From a virus, in IMG/VR virus record IMGVR_UViG_3300027852_000125, positions 1 to 32,056 of that record: 32,056 nucleotides of DNA. The stretch is one strand, 5' to 3'. Position numbers and translations under genes: made by a program. Within the stretch, counting starts at the first letter, position 1. Every line of letters starts with the position of its first letter. The notes under the pieces are model-generated. The model was not told the origin of the DNA and ran no database searches. It was given only the letters and a program-made list of their open reading frames with translations. Below, one piece after another: positions 21,720 to 30,278 of this stretch.

Positions 21720-22336
21720 AAGAAGCTTCTGATTTTACAGAATATACCAAACGCACCTTTCGTGAAATGATGAAAGATGTTGCCACATCGATACCGGGTT
21801 ACATCTTGGCTTTTGATCCTGAAACGCAACTTGCACAACTTCAAATTGGCATAGAGCGTGTTGATATTGCCGGGGAAGTTTTTAATCCGCCGCCGCTAAT
21901 TGAATGCCCTGTGTATATTTATGGTGGCGCATTCAGTGTTGAAATTCAAATCGACATCGGTATTGAAGGTGTTATTTTATTTAGTCAACGTTGCATTGAT
22001 GGTTGGGTTAATTCAGGTGGGGTTGCACCCAATCCTATGTTGCGATTTCATGATTTTTCAGATGCTTATTTTTTACCGGGTTTAAGATCGCAACCAAACA
22101 AACTTTCATCATATTCAAACAACGGTGTCAAATTGAGAAACAAAGACGGTACACAATATGTTTGGTTGCAGAATGATGGCAGTGTTAAAATTAAGGCAAA
22201 CAATGTGGAAATTGACGCGCCGGTGACAACAACATCATCGTTTATAATTAACAGCGGTGCGACACCTATTGATTTGACAACCCACGTTCACGGTGGGGTG
22301 GAACCCGGCGGTGGAACAACGAATGGACCAACATGA
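21716..22336 (+). CDS. Baseplate spike, Gp138 N-terminal domain
   Basis: I chose ATG 21716 (MKEASDFTEYTKRTFREMMK, 206 aa). An OB-type domain with TSIPGYILAFDPETQLAQLQIG, GVILFSQRCIDGWVNSGG, FHDFSDAYFLPGLR and a beta end with HVHGGVEPGGGTTNGP match the Gp138 spike family, which punctures the membrane. The histidine-rich end could bind a metal. No strong Shine-Dalgarno is seen; the start overlaps the preceding stop. Confidence 0.85.
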   Translation: MKEASDFTEYTKRTFREMMKDVATSIPGYILAFDPETQLAQLQIGIERVDIAGEVFNPPPLIECPVYIYGGAFSVEIQIDIGIEGVILFSQRCIDGWVNSGGVAPNPMLRFHDFSDAYFLPGLRSQPNKLSSYSNNGVKLRNKDGTQYVWLQNDGSVKIKANNVEIDAPVTTTSSFIINSGATPIDLTTHVHGGVEPGGGTTNGPT

Positions 22337-22692
22337 TGACTGTTAGAAAGTTAGACGCTATAACAGGGGAAATCGTGACATCTGGCGTACAGTTTATAAA
22401 CGGTCGCGACGAAGTTGCACAAAATATAAAAACAAGATTGCGTCTTTTTTTAGGTGAATATTTTAGAAATATACAAGATGGTACACCTTGGTTTCAATCT
22501 ATCTTGGGCAAAGAAGGTACTTTGTCATCAAAAGATGCCTCTATAAAAAAGCGAATATTTGAAACACCGGGCGTTGTTGAAATAATTAGTTTTTCATCTA
22601 ATTATGACTTGGCATTGCGAATATATGATATACAATCGCAAGTCATAACGACATATGGTTTAGTAGATTTTAGCGTTAATGGTACGATATAA
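22333..22692 (+). CDS. Baseplate wedge protein, gp25/W-like
   Basis: This 119-residue protein starts MMTVRKLDAITGEIVTSG. The pattern 'NGRDEVAQNIKTRLRLFLGEYFRNIQDGTPWF' fits T4 gp25/P2 gpW-type wedge proteins that join sheath to baseplate. The ATGATG start overlaps the preceding stop and the stop overlaps the next start (TAATG). Confidence 0.85.
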   Translation: MMTVRKLDAITGEIVTSGVQFINGRDEVAQNIKTRLRLFLGEYFRNIQDGTPWFQSILGKEGTLSSKDASIKKRIFETPGVVEIISFSSNYDLALRIYDIQSQVITTYGLVDFSVNGTI

Positions 22693-23891
22693 TGGGTAAA
22701 ATCGACAATACGGGTTATTTGGTCAAGACCGAAAATGAATATTTTACAGAACAAAAACAGATGTTTCAAGATATTGATGCAAGTTGGAACCTTGACCCGT
22801 CTTCACCTGATGGATTAAAAATCGCAAAAGATAGCGAAACATTTGCAGATTTAGATGAAGCAGGTTTAATTGCGTATAATTCAAAAGACCCTAACAAAGC
22901 TATTGATGTAGAACTTGATGTAGTGTCTTCAATTACTGGCACTTTTCGCATACCCGGTACATCAAGCACTGTATCTATCACTATTGGTGGTGTGGTTGGC
23001 GCTGTTATTTATGCTGGTGATATAATCAAATCTACTGTTGACGGTACAGAATGGGCAATTGACGCAACAGTGACTATTGGTGGTGGCGGCACAGTTGTTG
23101 CGCAAGCGACTGCAATGGTCACAGGGGCGATTGAAGCTGACACTGGCACAATCACAAAAATAGTGACCGCAAGGGGTGGTTGGCAGACTGTTACCAATAC
23201 AGTGGTTGCCGTCACCGGGACACCCCGCGAAACAAACGCACAGTTGAGATTTAGGCGATTTGTTTCTGTTGCGCGTCCGGGCGATAATCAAGTTGATAGT
23301 ATGTATGGTGAAATTGGTGCGGTTGCTGATGTTAGACATGTTGAGATTTATGAAAATGACACTAACGCGACTGATGCTGATGGGTTACCCGCACATAGTA
23401 TTGCGCCAATTGTTGATGGTGGTACTGATGCCGCTGTTGCTCTTGCGATTTATTTGAAGAAGAACCCCGGTGTATTTTTGCACCCTGCCGGTACACCTGT
23501 AAATGAAATAGTTACATCACCACTTTACTCGAACAACACGAAAAACATTACATTTAGTCGACCGGTGTACGTCGCACCACTTGTCGTCGTGGACGTAACC
23601 GACGATGGTACACTACCTGTAACAGCAGGTGATGAAATTAAAAAGGCTATATTGGCGTATGCTAATGGCACTTTAATTGATGAAAATACAGGGTTTAACA
23701 TTTTAGGTTTCACAATTGGGGAAGATGTCACGATTAGTAGAATGTACACACCGGTTAATCAAGTCATTGGTAGCTATGGTAACAGTTACGTTACAAATAT
23801 TACACTTGATGGTGGATCAATTAATGTAGCAATCGCTTTCAATGAGTTGTCCCAATGGTTGTTGGCAAATCTCACTGTGAATATAACATGA
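22692..23891 (+). CDS. Baseplate wedge J-like protein
   Basis: This 399-residue protein begins MGKIDNTGYLVKTENEYFTE. Features are PSSPDGLKIAKDSETFADLD, a Gly/Thr-rich centre (WAIDATVTIGGGGTVVAQAT), ARGGWQTVTNTVVAVTGTPR followed by RETNAQLRFRRFVSVARPGD, and a C-terminal domain of mixed strands. This is the gpJ-like wedge family. It lies between the gp25-like gene and a DUF2612 gene, as expected. Confidence 0.88.
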   Translation: MGKIDNTGYLVKTENEYFTEQKQMFQDIDASWNLDPSSPDGLKIAKDSETFADLDEAGLIAYNSKDPNKAIDVELDVVSSITGTFRIPGTSSTVSITIGGVVGAVIYAGDIIKSTVDGTEWAIDATVTIGGGGTVVAQATAMVTGAIEADTGTITKIVTARGGWQTVTNTVVAVTGTPRETNAQLRFRRFVSVARPGDNQVDSMYGEIGAVADVRHVEIYENDTNATDADGLPAHSIAPIVDGGTDAAVALAIYLKKNPGVFLHPAGTPVNEIVTSPLYSNNTKNITFSRPVYVAPLVVVDVTDDGTLPVTAGDEIKKAILAYANGTLIDENTGFNILGFTIGEDVTISRMYTPVNQVIGSYGNSYVTNITLDGGSINVAIAFNELSQWLLANLTVNIT

Positions 23892-24529
23892 CAATACCTA
23901 TTCATGACCGCATTTATGCGCAATATAGAAATAAACCTAAAACGGTTGCGTGGTATAACATTGTTTCAAACGTGGGTTATGATTTATCGATTGCGTTTGA
24001 CGGTGTTAAATCATCTTATGATGTTGATAGTATATTTGGTGAAAGCCTTGATGTGTTGGGTCGTGTCGTTGCAACTGATAGAGATACTTTTTCAAATATT
24101 GAATTTACACCTTTTGAGTTTGATGACGATACGGCGGAATGTGGCGATCCAGATATACAATGTTCAGCATTATCTGTTATTGCCGATGATGATTTGTCAG
24201 ATGAATACTTTAAAACATTGATCAAATCAAAAATTTTTAAAAATAATTCAAACGTTACACTTGATGAGGTCATTACTGCAATTTTGATAATTACACCGGG
24301 TGCGGCCCCTGTATATATTATTGATAACGAGGATATGACTTTCAGTGTTGTTGCGGGTGGGCTATTAACGGAAGTTGAACGGCAACTATTATTAACAAAA
24401 AATATTATACCAAAACCGCAAGGTGTTCAATTTTTAGGTTTTATTGAACCTATTGGGATAATTGAGTTTGATGACGATACGGCGGAATGTGGCGATCCAG
24501 ATGTACAAGCAGTTGGTTACACTGTGTAA
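23888..24529 (+). CDS. DUF2612 baseplate/tail protein with internal duplicated peptide
   Basis: I chose ATG 23888 (MTIPIHDRIYAQYRNKPKT, 213 aa), overlapping the J-like stop as ATGA. The pattern KTVAWYNIVSN, SIFGESLDVLGRVVATDRD and DEYFKTLIKSKIFKNNS fits DUF2612, the gpI-like wedge position. A 15-16 residue peptide, EFDDDTAECGDPD(I/V)Q, occurs in the middle and again near the end, encoded by a 41 bp exact repeat. The duplication is in frame and may provide paired sites for a fibre. Confidence 0.8.
   Translation: MTIPIHDRIYAQYRNKPKTVAWYNIVSNVGYDLSIAFDGVKSSYDVDSIFGESLDVLGRVVATDRDTFSNIEFTPFEFDDDTAECGDPDIQCSALSVIADDDLSDEYFKTLIKSKIFKNNSNVTLDEVITAILIITPGAAPVYIIDNEDMTFSVVAGGLLTEVERQLLLTKNIIPKPQGVQFLGFIEPIGIIEFDDDTAECGDPDVQAVGYTV
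24114..24502 (+). repeat. 41 bp exact direct repeat in the DUF2612 gene
   Basis: Copies lie at 24114-24154 and 24462-24502, 348 bp apart (116 codons), so the copies are in frame. Five more identical bases follow after one mismatch. Both encode the same acidic peptide. Confidence 0.95.
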
Positions 24530-24546
24530 CTTAGGAGTTTAAATAA

Positions 24547-25473
24547 ATGGCAATTAATCTAGCAACCAAATACCCCGGACGCGCAACAGCCGCTAGTGCC
24601 GAATACCCTGAAGGTTCGGCTAAAAATAGAAGTGCACCCGCGGCTGGTGATGGCACCTATTTTGAAAAAGATTGGGTAAATGATATTTTTGGTTTTTTGC
24701 AAAAGCTATTGGATGTCGCAGGTATGAGTGCAAACGGGTCACCTGACACAGTTCTTGCAAGTCAATATTTTGATGCATTGTTAATTGCGGCTGGTGGTCA
24801 AGTATTTCCCGCATATTATAAAGCTGGTCTTAAACTTGCATTTGGCACAGATCAAGCTCACGATGTTACGGTTTTCGGTGGTGCGGCACGAAGTGACGAT
24901 AACACAACAGACATCATTGTCACTTCACCCATGACAAAGCGTATTGATGGTGTTTGGGCGGCTGGCGATAATAATGGTGGTTTGTTTTCTGGTAGTGTTA
25001 GTGCAAACCAAACATACTATCTATTTGTCATTTTTGACGCTGATGGTAATTGGGATGTAGGTTTTGATTTGTCATCAACTGCTAATAATAGACCGGGCGC
25101 ATATCCATATTACACACAAATAGGCGCGTTTAAAACCAACTCATTAAGTGAATTTTATAATTTTATTAACGACAAGTGGCAGAGTGAAGATTTCACATAC
25201 ACAAATAACACAAATCCACCCATTGAAATAACACACCCGCTTAGTGTGATACCACGAAATTTAATTACATACGCTAGAAATGTAGTGGCAGATAATGGAT
25301 ATGCGCCCGGTGATATAATTCAACTGGGGACAAGCGATAGTAGTGGTTCAAGTTTTGGTTATGCTGTACAACTTGATACAAGTAAAGTGTACACAATTGT
25401 TGAAAACGGTTTGATTTTGAATGGTGTCTTAAACCCCGCCAGTTGGGTTTTATTTCATAAGGCCGAGGTTTAA
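24547..25473 (+). CDS. Tail fibre/receptor-binding protein
   Basis: The 308-residue protein begins MAINLATKYPGRATAASAEY, and GSAKNRSAPAAGDGTYFEKDW and WVNDIFGFLQKLLDVAG follow; this is a common N-terminal baseplate-attachment module of tail fibres. The C-terminal two thirds are beta-rich with Gly/Asn/Asp. No chaperone domain or repeat array is seen, and it is short, so it may need a partner fibre. It is placed just after the wedge genes, as expected. AGGAG lies before ATG 24547. Confidence 0.82.
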   Translation: MAINLATKYPGRATAASAEYPEGSAKNRSAPAAGDGTYFEKDWVNDIFGFLQKLLDVAGMSANGSPDTVLASQYFDALLIAAGGQVFPAYYKAGLKLAFGTDQAHDVTVFGGAARSDDNTTDIIVTSPMTKRIDGVWAAGDNNGGLFSGSVSANQTYYLFVIFDADGNWDVGFDLSSTANNRPGAYPYYTQIGAFKTNSLSEFYNFINDKWQSEDFTYTNNTNPPIEITHPLSVIPRNLITYARNVVADNGYAPGDIIQLGTSDSSGSSFGYAVQLDTSKVYTIVENGLILNGVLNPASWVLFHKAEV

Positions 25474-25478
25474 AAGTT

Positions 25479-25694
25479 ATGGAAATTGTAATTATAACGA
25501 GTATGGTTGTTAAAATTGTCATGGCGTTAATTGCATTGGGTACTTTGCGGTTAGCATTGCGAATGTTTGATAAATCATTATGTAAATCGTTTTCAGATTG
25601 GTTGGGTGAGTTAGATGGTACAGGTACGGGTATTTACCTTGGTTGTCGCATCCTTGGTGTTTGCATCCTCTTTGGTTTGGTCATTTCCTCATAA
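25479..25694 (+). CDS. Putative holin, two membrane segments (71 aa)
   Basis: The product starts MEIVIITSMVVKIVMALIAL, a first hydrophobic segment (residues ~4-26), followed by a charged loop and a second segment (GIYLGCRILGVCILFGLVIS, ~51-70). Size, topology and position directly before the endolysin gene fit a class II holin. The 3' 80 bp overlap the endolysin gene in another frame, an economical lysis layout. No homology is claimed. Confidence 0.62.
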   Translation: MEIVIITSMVVKIVMALIALGTLRLALRMFDKSLCKSFSDWLGELDGTGTGIYLGCRILGVCILFGLVISS

Positions 25695-26181
25695 ATATGA
25701 CCGACACTTTAAAGCATCGGCATCTTTATATTTACCCGGTGTGAATTGGAAATTATTAAAAGCGCAATGTTACCAAGAAAGTCTTTTAAAGTTTGATGCA
25801 ATATCTCCTGTAGGCGCACAGGGGCTTTGTCAATTTATGCCAGCAACTTGGAAAGAGGTTGCAGGGCAATTAAAATATTCAAAAACTGACAGTGCATTTA
25901 ATCCGGTCTTGTCCATAAAAGCCGCTGGTTACTATATGGCGAGATTACGCCGGGGTTGGTCTGCACCTAGACCAAATGAAGACCGTCACAATCTCGCCAT
26001 GGCGTCCTATAACGCTGGTTTTGGTTCCCTCCTAGCTGCGCAACGCTTATGTGGCAATCCTGCCCTATATGACGATGTAATCAAATGTCTACCAAATGTT
26101 ACAGGTAGGCACAGTGAGGAAACTATTGTATATGTTAATCGTATACGTGGTTTTTATTTGCGCATGATGGCAGGTGAATGA
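25615..26181 (+). CDS. Endolysin, lytic transglycosylase (SLT) with N-terminal signal/anchor
   Basis: This 188-residue protein begins with a hydrophobic segment (VRVFTLVVASLVFASSLVW, ~4-22), a likely signal or release-arrest anchor. The catalytic domain has the SLT fold: CYQESLLKFDAISPVGAQGL with catalytic Glu55, CQFMPATWKEV and a later MASYNAGFGS. It would cut the peptidoglycan glycan chains. GGTGAG lies before ATG 25615. It overlaps the holin and i-spanin genes. Confidence 0.85.
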   Translation: MVQVRVFTLVVASLVFASSLVWSFPHKYDRHFKASASLYLPGVNWKLLKAQCYQESLLKFDAISPVGAQGLCQFMPATWKEVAGQLKYSKTDSAFNPVLSIKAAGYYMARLRRGWSAPRPNEDRHNLAMASYNAGFGSLLAAQRLCGNPALYDDVIKCLPNVTGRHSEETIVYVNRIRGFYLRMMAGE

Positions 26182-26639
26182 TGTTTGCGACTGTGCTTTC
26201 TTTTTTTAGCTCCGGGAAAACTCTTTCCCTTGTGGCGATTGCAACGACAATTATAGTGTCTTTTACCATTCTTTATGTCATGTACATTATGAATAAATCC
26301 GAACTTGACACGTTGCGTGTAAGTTACTCAAAACTTGAAGACGCGCATTTTGAAACTATCAAAACTTTTCAATTGGTTAAATTAGACATTCAATTATCAA
26401 ATGATGCGTTAGCCAATGAACGTCAACGCCGAGTGGCAATTGATTTGATTTTTAAATCAATCAGAGAAAGAATTGCAAATGTTAAAAATGACGGTTGTGT
26501 TGGCCCCGCTGTTCTCGCTGTTGTTAATGGGTTGCGAGACTCCGAAGCCCATAGTAAAAATAAAATACGTTCGTACAATGATAAACCCGGAACTGTTACA
26601 ATGCCCAAAATCACCAACACCACCGTCAAACTCAACTGA
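26178..26639 (+). CDS. i-spanin (Rz-like)
   Basis: An N-terminal membrane helix (LSLVAIATTIIVSFTILYVMYIM, residues ~16-38) is followed by a long coiled coil (ELDTLRVSYSKLEDAHFETI, then ALANERQRRVAIDLIF). This is the i-spanin arrangement that spans the periplasm to the outer-membrane o-spanin. The start overlaps the endolysin stop (ATGA). The o-spanin gene lies inside it in another frame and extends past it. Confidence 0.82.
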   Translation: MMFATVLSFFSSGKTLSLVAIATTIIVSFTILYVMYIMNKSELDTLRVSYSKLEDAHFETIKTFQLVKLDIQLSNDALANERQRRVAIDLIFKSIRERIANVKNDGCVGPAVLAVVNGLRDSEAHSKNKIRSYNDKPGTVTMPKITNTTVKLN

Positions 26640-26733
26640 TAAATCAATTGCCCTTTGGGTGTTAGATTTAAACAATGCTGGTGAAAATTGCAGAAGTAAA
26701 TTAAAAGCGGTTCGATCAATTTTAAATAAATAA
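26479..26733 (+). CDS. o-spanin lipoprotein (Rz1-like), overlapping i-spanin
   Basis: I chose ATG 26479 (MLKMTVVLAPLFSLLLMGCE, 84 aa). The lipobox ends at Cys19, so the mature protein is a lipoprotein in the outer membrane. The body is Pro-rich (PKPIVKIKY, CPKSPTPPS), as in Rz1. It begins inside the Rz-like gene and runs 94 bp beyond its stop. The next gene overlaps its stop as TAATG. Confidence 0.85.
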   Translation: MLKMTVVLAPLFSLLLMGCETPKPIVKIKYVRTMINPELLQCPKSPTPPSNSTDKSIALWVLDLNNAGENCRSKLKAVRSILNK

Positions 26734-26975
26734 TGGGTGCCGTTTTGATAAATTCTGATGACGATGACGAATTGATGATTTTGGAATTGCCAAAGTATAA
26801 AATACATCGATTGAAAAAAATGATTGACCGCGACGAATTTAAAGAAGAATTGCATAAACGAGTAAAAATATTTGTAGCCATGTTTGTGTTAAGTGTGTCA
26901 GCGTGGAGTGCATTTTATGATGGTGTGACACATTTTTTTAATCTAATCGTTAAAAAACTTATAGGTGAAACATGA
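26733..26975 (+). CDS. Small membrane protein, possible second holin (80 aa)
   Basis: The protein starts MGAVLINSDDDDELMILELP, a strongly acidic N-terminus, followed by a basic helix (PKYKIHRLKKMIDRDEFKEE) and one hydrophobic segment (IFVAMFVLSVSAWSAF, ~46-61). The arrangement, in the lysis block, is compatible with a pinholin-like or accessory lysis role, but it is not a clear match. Confidence 0.62.
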   Translation: MGAVLINSDDDDELMILELPKYKIHRLKKMIDRDEFKEELHKRVKIFVAMFVLSVSAWSAFYDGVTHFFNLIVKKLIGET

Positions 26976-27196
26976 GATTGAGCGCATTTGTGTTGCCGGG
27001 GTTGGCAATTGTTACTGGTTTAATGGTTACACAGGCGACAGGTAGGGTGTATCAAAACGTTGAGTCCAAACAGCAAAAAATTTCAAATTGTCATTGTGTT
27101 GACGTTTGCCCAATAAAAAGTTTTAGTCGCGCAGGATATTTACCAGCTTTTTTGCCTGATGAATATAAAAATCATAGTTTATATTTGCGCGACTAA
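26972..27196 (+). CDS. Small Cys-rich exported protein, tail antisense to polymerase gene (74 aa)
   Basis: The product starts MRLSAFVLPGLAIVTGLMVT, a hydrophobic start that could be a signal peptide. A Cys cluster (CHCVDVC) follows. The last 74 bp overlap the convergent polymerase gene. An ATGA overlap with the preceding gene supports a real start. Function unknown. Confidence 0.55.
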   Translation: MRLSAFVLPGLAIVTGLMVTQATGRVYQNVESKQQKISNCHCVDVCPIKSFSRAGYLPAFLPDEYKNHSLYLRD

Positions 27197-29258
27197 ATGA
27201 TTTCATATCATTGCAATCTGTTGCTTTCCAACCTGCGTCAATAGATGCTTCGCGTATTTTATGCTTTGATTTTGACTTGGTGTGGATGCGTTCATCCCAA
27301 GGCGTCCCAAGGCTATCAACCTCAACGCCTTGGGGTGTAGGTTTATTTCGAATTTCGGTCATGACCATATTAAAATAATCATCAGTTAATTTAACCGCTC
27401 GTTTCCAGCTCCCAATAGGTGCGGTTGGTGGTGATATTTTTATCATTTCACCACCACTTTTAGTGACGCAATATCTACTCACTCTTTGCATTGGGATATC
27501 ACAGTCAAAACCTGTGTAACGCATTACCAGTTTTGACGCCTTATTTAATTTGGTCATCATCATAAAATCATAGTCATCATCATGTGACCGTATGAAATCT
27601 CCAATATCTATACCACGTATTAAAGCCGCCTCCGCTGCTTTTGGTACAACTAAATGCTGCCATTTACCACTATAAGGTTTTTCCAATGTTGTCGGATTTT
27701 CTTCTGCTGTTTCATATCTATAAGCGCCAATACGTTTTACTTTACCATCTTCCTTGACTGCGATGTAACTGTTGACATCCCTGACCAGCATACGGTTATA
27801 TAAATTTTCTTCTAAACTCAATAACGTGTAATTTTCCCACCATTTACAAACATCACGTTGATGGCTCATGTATTGTTTAGGGCAGTAATATGTTATACCA
27901 TCGGTGTTACATTGTATCATTTGTAAACCGGGTATTTTTAATAGTTGCTCAACCAACAATAACTGCAACAATTGACCATTGATTGTGATTGACATAGTGT
28001 AAAACGGGTCATAGAACGGGCTGTGAATGCTGTTGCTATCACCGTAAGTGCCATTAAGTGCTAACTTGAGAGTTGCATTTTCTGACGTACCTTTGGCATA
28101 TGATTGACGCTGTTTATACACGTCCTCATAAATTTCACAAAAGACTGTACTGAGGTGTTTGGGGTAAAGTTTATTTTTGATTGCAAGGTTTGGGTAAAAA
28201 CTGGCAACGTCAACGTCAACTATTTGATACATGTCTGTCGTCTCAAATGTTTTATTTGAAACTGACGCGTGTATACCACCGGTGCCAACTACGTATTCAA
28301 ACTCGTCAACATGTGTTTTAAACTTGATTTCACCTTTTGTCTTAACGATGGTTGTGTCAAGTAACTTCTGTTTTAAGCTTTGAAACTCCGATCTTTCAAA
28401 GTTTATGTATGGGAATATTAATTCAGAAAAACTTACCGACGGCCTAATTGTTTGTACTGGTCGTCGACCACCGTTGACTTTTTCATAACACCTAACACCG
28501 CTCTGTTCTAACTTCATTACAAAGTAATCTTTACCAATTTTAGTATCGTTATGATTGATAAAGTTTCGATTATATTTTATTGATAATTCTTCCCTATATT
28601 TTATCTTAGGTAATGATCTAATGTAAAAATATACTGTAGCCCTGACATCGTGTTTATTGTATGACAACAACATGTCTTTTTGATCGTTTGTTAAAACAGT
28701 ATCAAAAGGAATTGTAAATTCTTCTATTGTATCCATTCTCATGCAATATTCTAATTGTTTAAGACTGGTTGATACATTTTTATTGTCAAAATGATGAATT
28801 TTGAAAAGGTCTATTTGTTTAATAAATCTTTGATTATCCCATATCATAAGTTTATATTTTTCATTATAACTTGTATCAATAATTGTTTTTGATCGTGTAT
28901 AAATTTGTTGAAAATTTGTTGCGATGTGATCAATAATTGAGTGGATAACTAAATAATCATAACCAAGGTTATTAAAACCAATTAAGCGAGCATCAATATT
29001 TTTTAATGAAGAAAAGAAATTAATTAAATCTGTAAATTGATCTATACGATCACTGATTTCAAATTTCCACCATGTATCAGTTGCAGCGTGAACAATGGTG
29101 ATTGTAAAAATATTTGGTAATACTTCAATATCATAAACATAATCGCGAGGGTTAATATAGGCAGCGGTCGCACATTTCTGTGTTGCTTTACATTTTGGGC
29201 AACATGATAAGTCGCCCGGAAACTCATTGCCGCATTGACACTTTAACAGATAATGCAC
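27123..29258 (-). CDS. Family B DNA polymerase with N-terminal zinc ribbon and C-terminal PWDERIH module
   Basis: The 711-residue protein starts with GTG 29258 (AAGG about eight bases upstream). C7-x-C9, C20-x2-C23 and C29 suggest an N-terminal zinc ribbon. A 3'-5' exonuclease follows: Exo I at D43-x-E45 (YDIEVLPN), Exo II at IGFNNLGYDY (94-103) and Exo III at YNKHDVRA (200-207). The polymerase domain has motif A DVDVASFYPN (348-357), motif B KLALNGTYG (398-406) and motif C CNTDGI (450-455). The C-terminal region has VDSLGTPWDERIHTKSKSK (~647-665), also seen in the protein at 31423-32056. It would replicate phage DNA. It is smaller than the largest phage polymerases. No primase or terminal protein is seen. 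Confidence 0.92.
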   Translation of the reverse strand: MHYLLKCQCGNEFPGDLSCCPKCKATQKCATAAYINPRDYVYDIEVLPNIFTITIVHAATDTWWKFEISDRIDQFTDLINFFSSLKNIDARLIGFNNLGYDYLVIHSIIDHIATNFQQIYTRSKTIIDTSYNEKYKLMIWDNQRFIKQIDLFKIHHFDNKNVSTSLKQLEYCMRMDTIEEFTIPFDTVLTNDQKDMLLSYNKHDVRATVYFYIRSLPKIKYREELSIKYNRNFINHNDTKIGKDYFVMKLEQSGVRCYEKVNGGRRPVQTIRPSVSFSELIFPYINFERSEFQSLKQKLLDTTIVKTKGEIKFKTHVDEFEYVVGTGGIHASVSNKTFETTDMYQIVDVDVASFYPNLAIKNKLYPKHLSTVFCEIYEDVYKQRQSYAKGTSENATLKLALNGTYGDSNSIHSPFYDPFYTMSITINGQLLQLLLVEQLLKIPGLQMIQCNTDGITYYCPKQYMSHQRDVCKWWENYTLLSLEENLYNRMLVRDVNSYIAVKEDGKVKRIGAYRYETAEENPTTLEKPYSGKWQHLVVPKAAEAALIRGIDIGDFIRSHDDDYDFMMMTKLNKASKLVMRYTGFDCDIPMQRVSRYCVTKSGGEMIKISPPTAPIGSWKRAVKLTDDYFNMVMTEIRNKPTPQGVEVDSLGTPWDERIHTKSKSKHKIREASIDAGWKATDCNDMKSFSRANINYDFYIHQAKKLVNILRD

Positions 29259-29273
29259 AATCGCTGCCTTTTT

Positions 29274-30233
29274 TTACCCTTGCACCGGTGTTAATCCGGC
29301 AATCTGTGTGTCAGTCCAGCCACCCGCGCGTAATTGCGAAAGACTATAAACCATCCCATTGTAGTCATAACGTGGATCAACAGCGGCGGGCGTTGTGGGT
29401 GCCTCAATTGCTGGTGCAACTGGTGGTGTAGCCATTTGACCCGGAACAGGCGCAACAAGATCGTGTGCCGGAACAGGTGCAACTGGTGGTGTAGCCATTT
29501 GACCCGGAACAGGTGCAACTGGTGTTGTAGCCATTTGACCCGGAACAGGTGCAACTGGTGTTGTAGCCATTTGCATGCCACCAACCGGGGTTGCACTTGC
29601 ACCGGGTGGAAGCGCCCCACCAAATCCAACTTCACTGGCGTCAACACCACCTTGAATTTCAGGACCATAACCAGAATGAGCAATGATTTTTAAATTTAAA
29701 TAAATACCGGGTTTTTGCAATGAATTGTTAGATGTCATTTCACCAAAAACTTGAACATAATGACCGCGTTTAATCACTTGTTCATGTAGTGTTTTTGAAC
29801 CATTAGCGTCAGTATATGTTGGCGGATAGCCATTTGAAAAATGAATAATCCAATGACCCGGCCAACCTTCACGGTCACAAGGTTTGTTGCCTTTTGTGTT
29901 TGGTATTTGGCTGTCGCCATCATCAATCTTACAAGCAACCTCGCGACCTTGATACATATACCCTGTAGCAGGGTCAAAACATGATGGAAAACTTGTTCGC
30001 GCTAGAGCCATAATTTTTTGACCCCATGTGGTTTCTGACCAGTGTTGTTCCGATCCTTTTGGTATACCTAAGCCAATATAATATTCCTCGCGAGGTTGCC
30101 CTGCATTTGGACCATGTTTAACAACTAACGGGTTGTTGTCAGCGTCTTTTGTTCGCGCCTTGTAAGCATCACCCGATAAATAACGACCTACAGGGGTTAA
30201 GATTACATTTGGGCTATCAGTGACAGTTGTCAT
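29274..30233 (-). CDS. Probable ssDNA-binding protein with repeat linker
   Basis: The 319-residue protein starts MTTVTDSPNVILTPVGRYLS. An N-terminal domain with PREEYYIGLGIPKGS, WIIHFSNGYPP, GHYVQVFGEMT and GIYLNLKIIAHSG looks like an OB-type fold as in phage ssDNA-binding proteins. A Gly-Ala-Pro linker with repeated QMAT(T/P)PVAPVPG follows, and the end has YSLSQLRAGGWTDTQIAGL, a small docking-like motif. A GAGAG lies before ATG 30233. It sits between nuclease and polymerase genes, which fits replication. Confidence 0.7.
   Translation of the reverse strand: MTTVTDSPNVILTPVGRYLSGDAYKARTKDADNNPLVVKHGPNAGQPREEYYIGLGIPKGSEQHWSETTWGQKIMALARTSFPSCFDPATGYMYQGREVACKIDDGDSQIPNTKGNKPCDREGWPGHWIIHFSNGYPPTYTDANGSKTLHEQVIKRGHYVQVFGEMTSNNSLQKPGIYLNLKIIAHSGYGPEIQGGVDASEVGFGGALPPGASATPVGGMQMATTPVAPVPGQMATTPVAPVPGQMATPPVAPVPAHDLVAPVPGQMATPPVAPAIEAPTTPAAVDPRYDYNGMVYSLSQLRAGGWTDTQIAGLTPVQG
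29413..29573 (-). repeat. 36 bp in-frame tandem repeat in ssDNA-binding protein gene
   Basis: Units lie at 29413-29448, 29476-29511, 29512-29547 and 29548-29573 (partial). A 27 bp piece lies between the first two. The unit encodes a 12-residue Pro-Val-Ala-rich peptide, QMAT(T/P)PVAPVPG, in a disordered linker. Confidence 0.93.
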
Positions 30234-30278
30234 TTTAATTACTCTCTTTCATTTTATCAAGTTTAGATTGGTTAAGCA

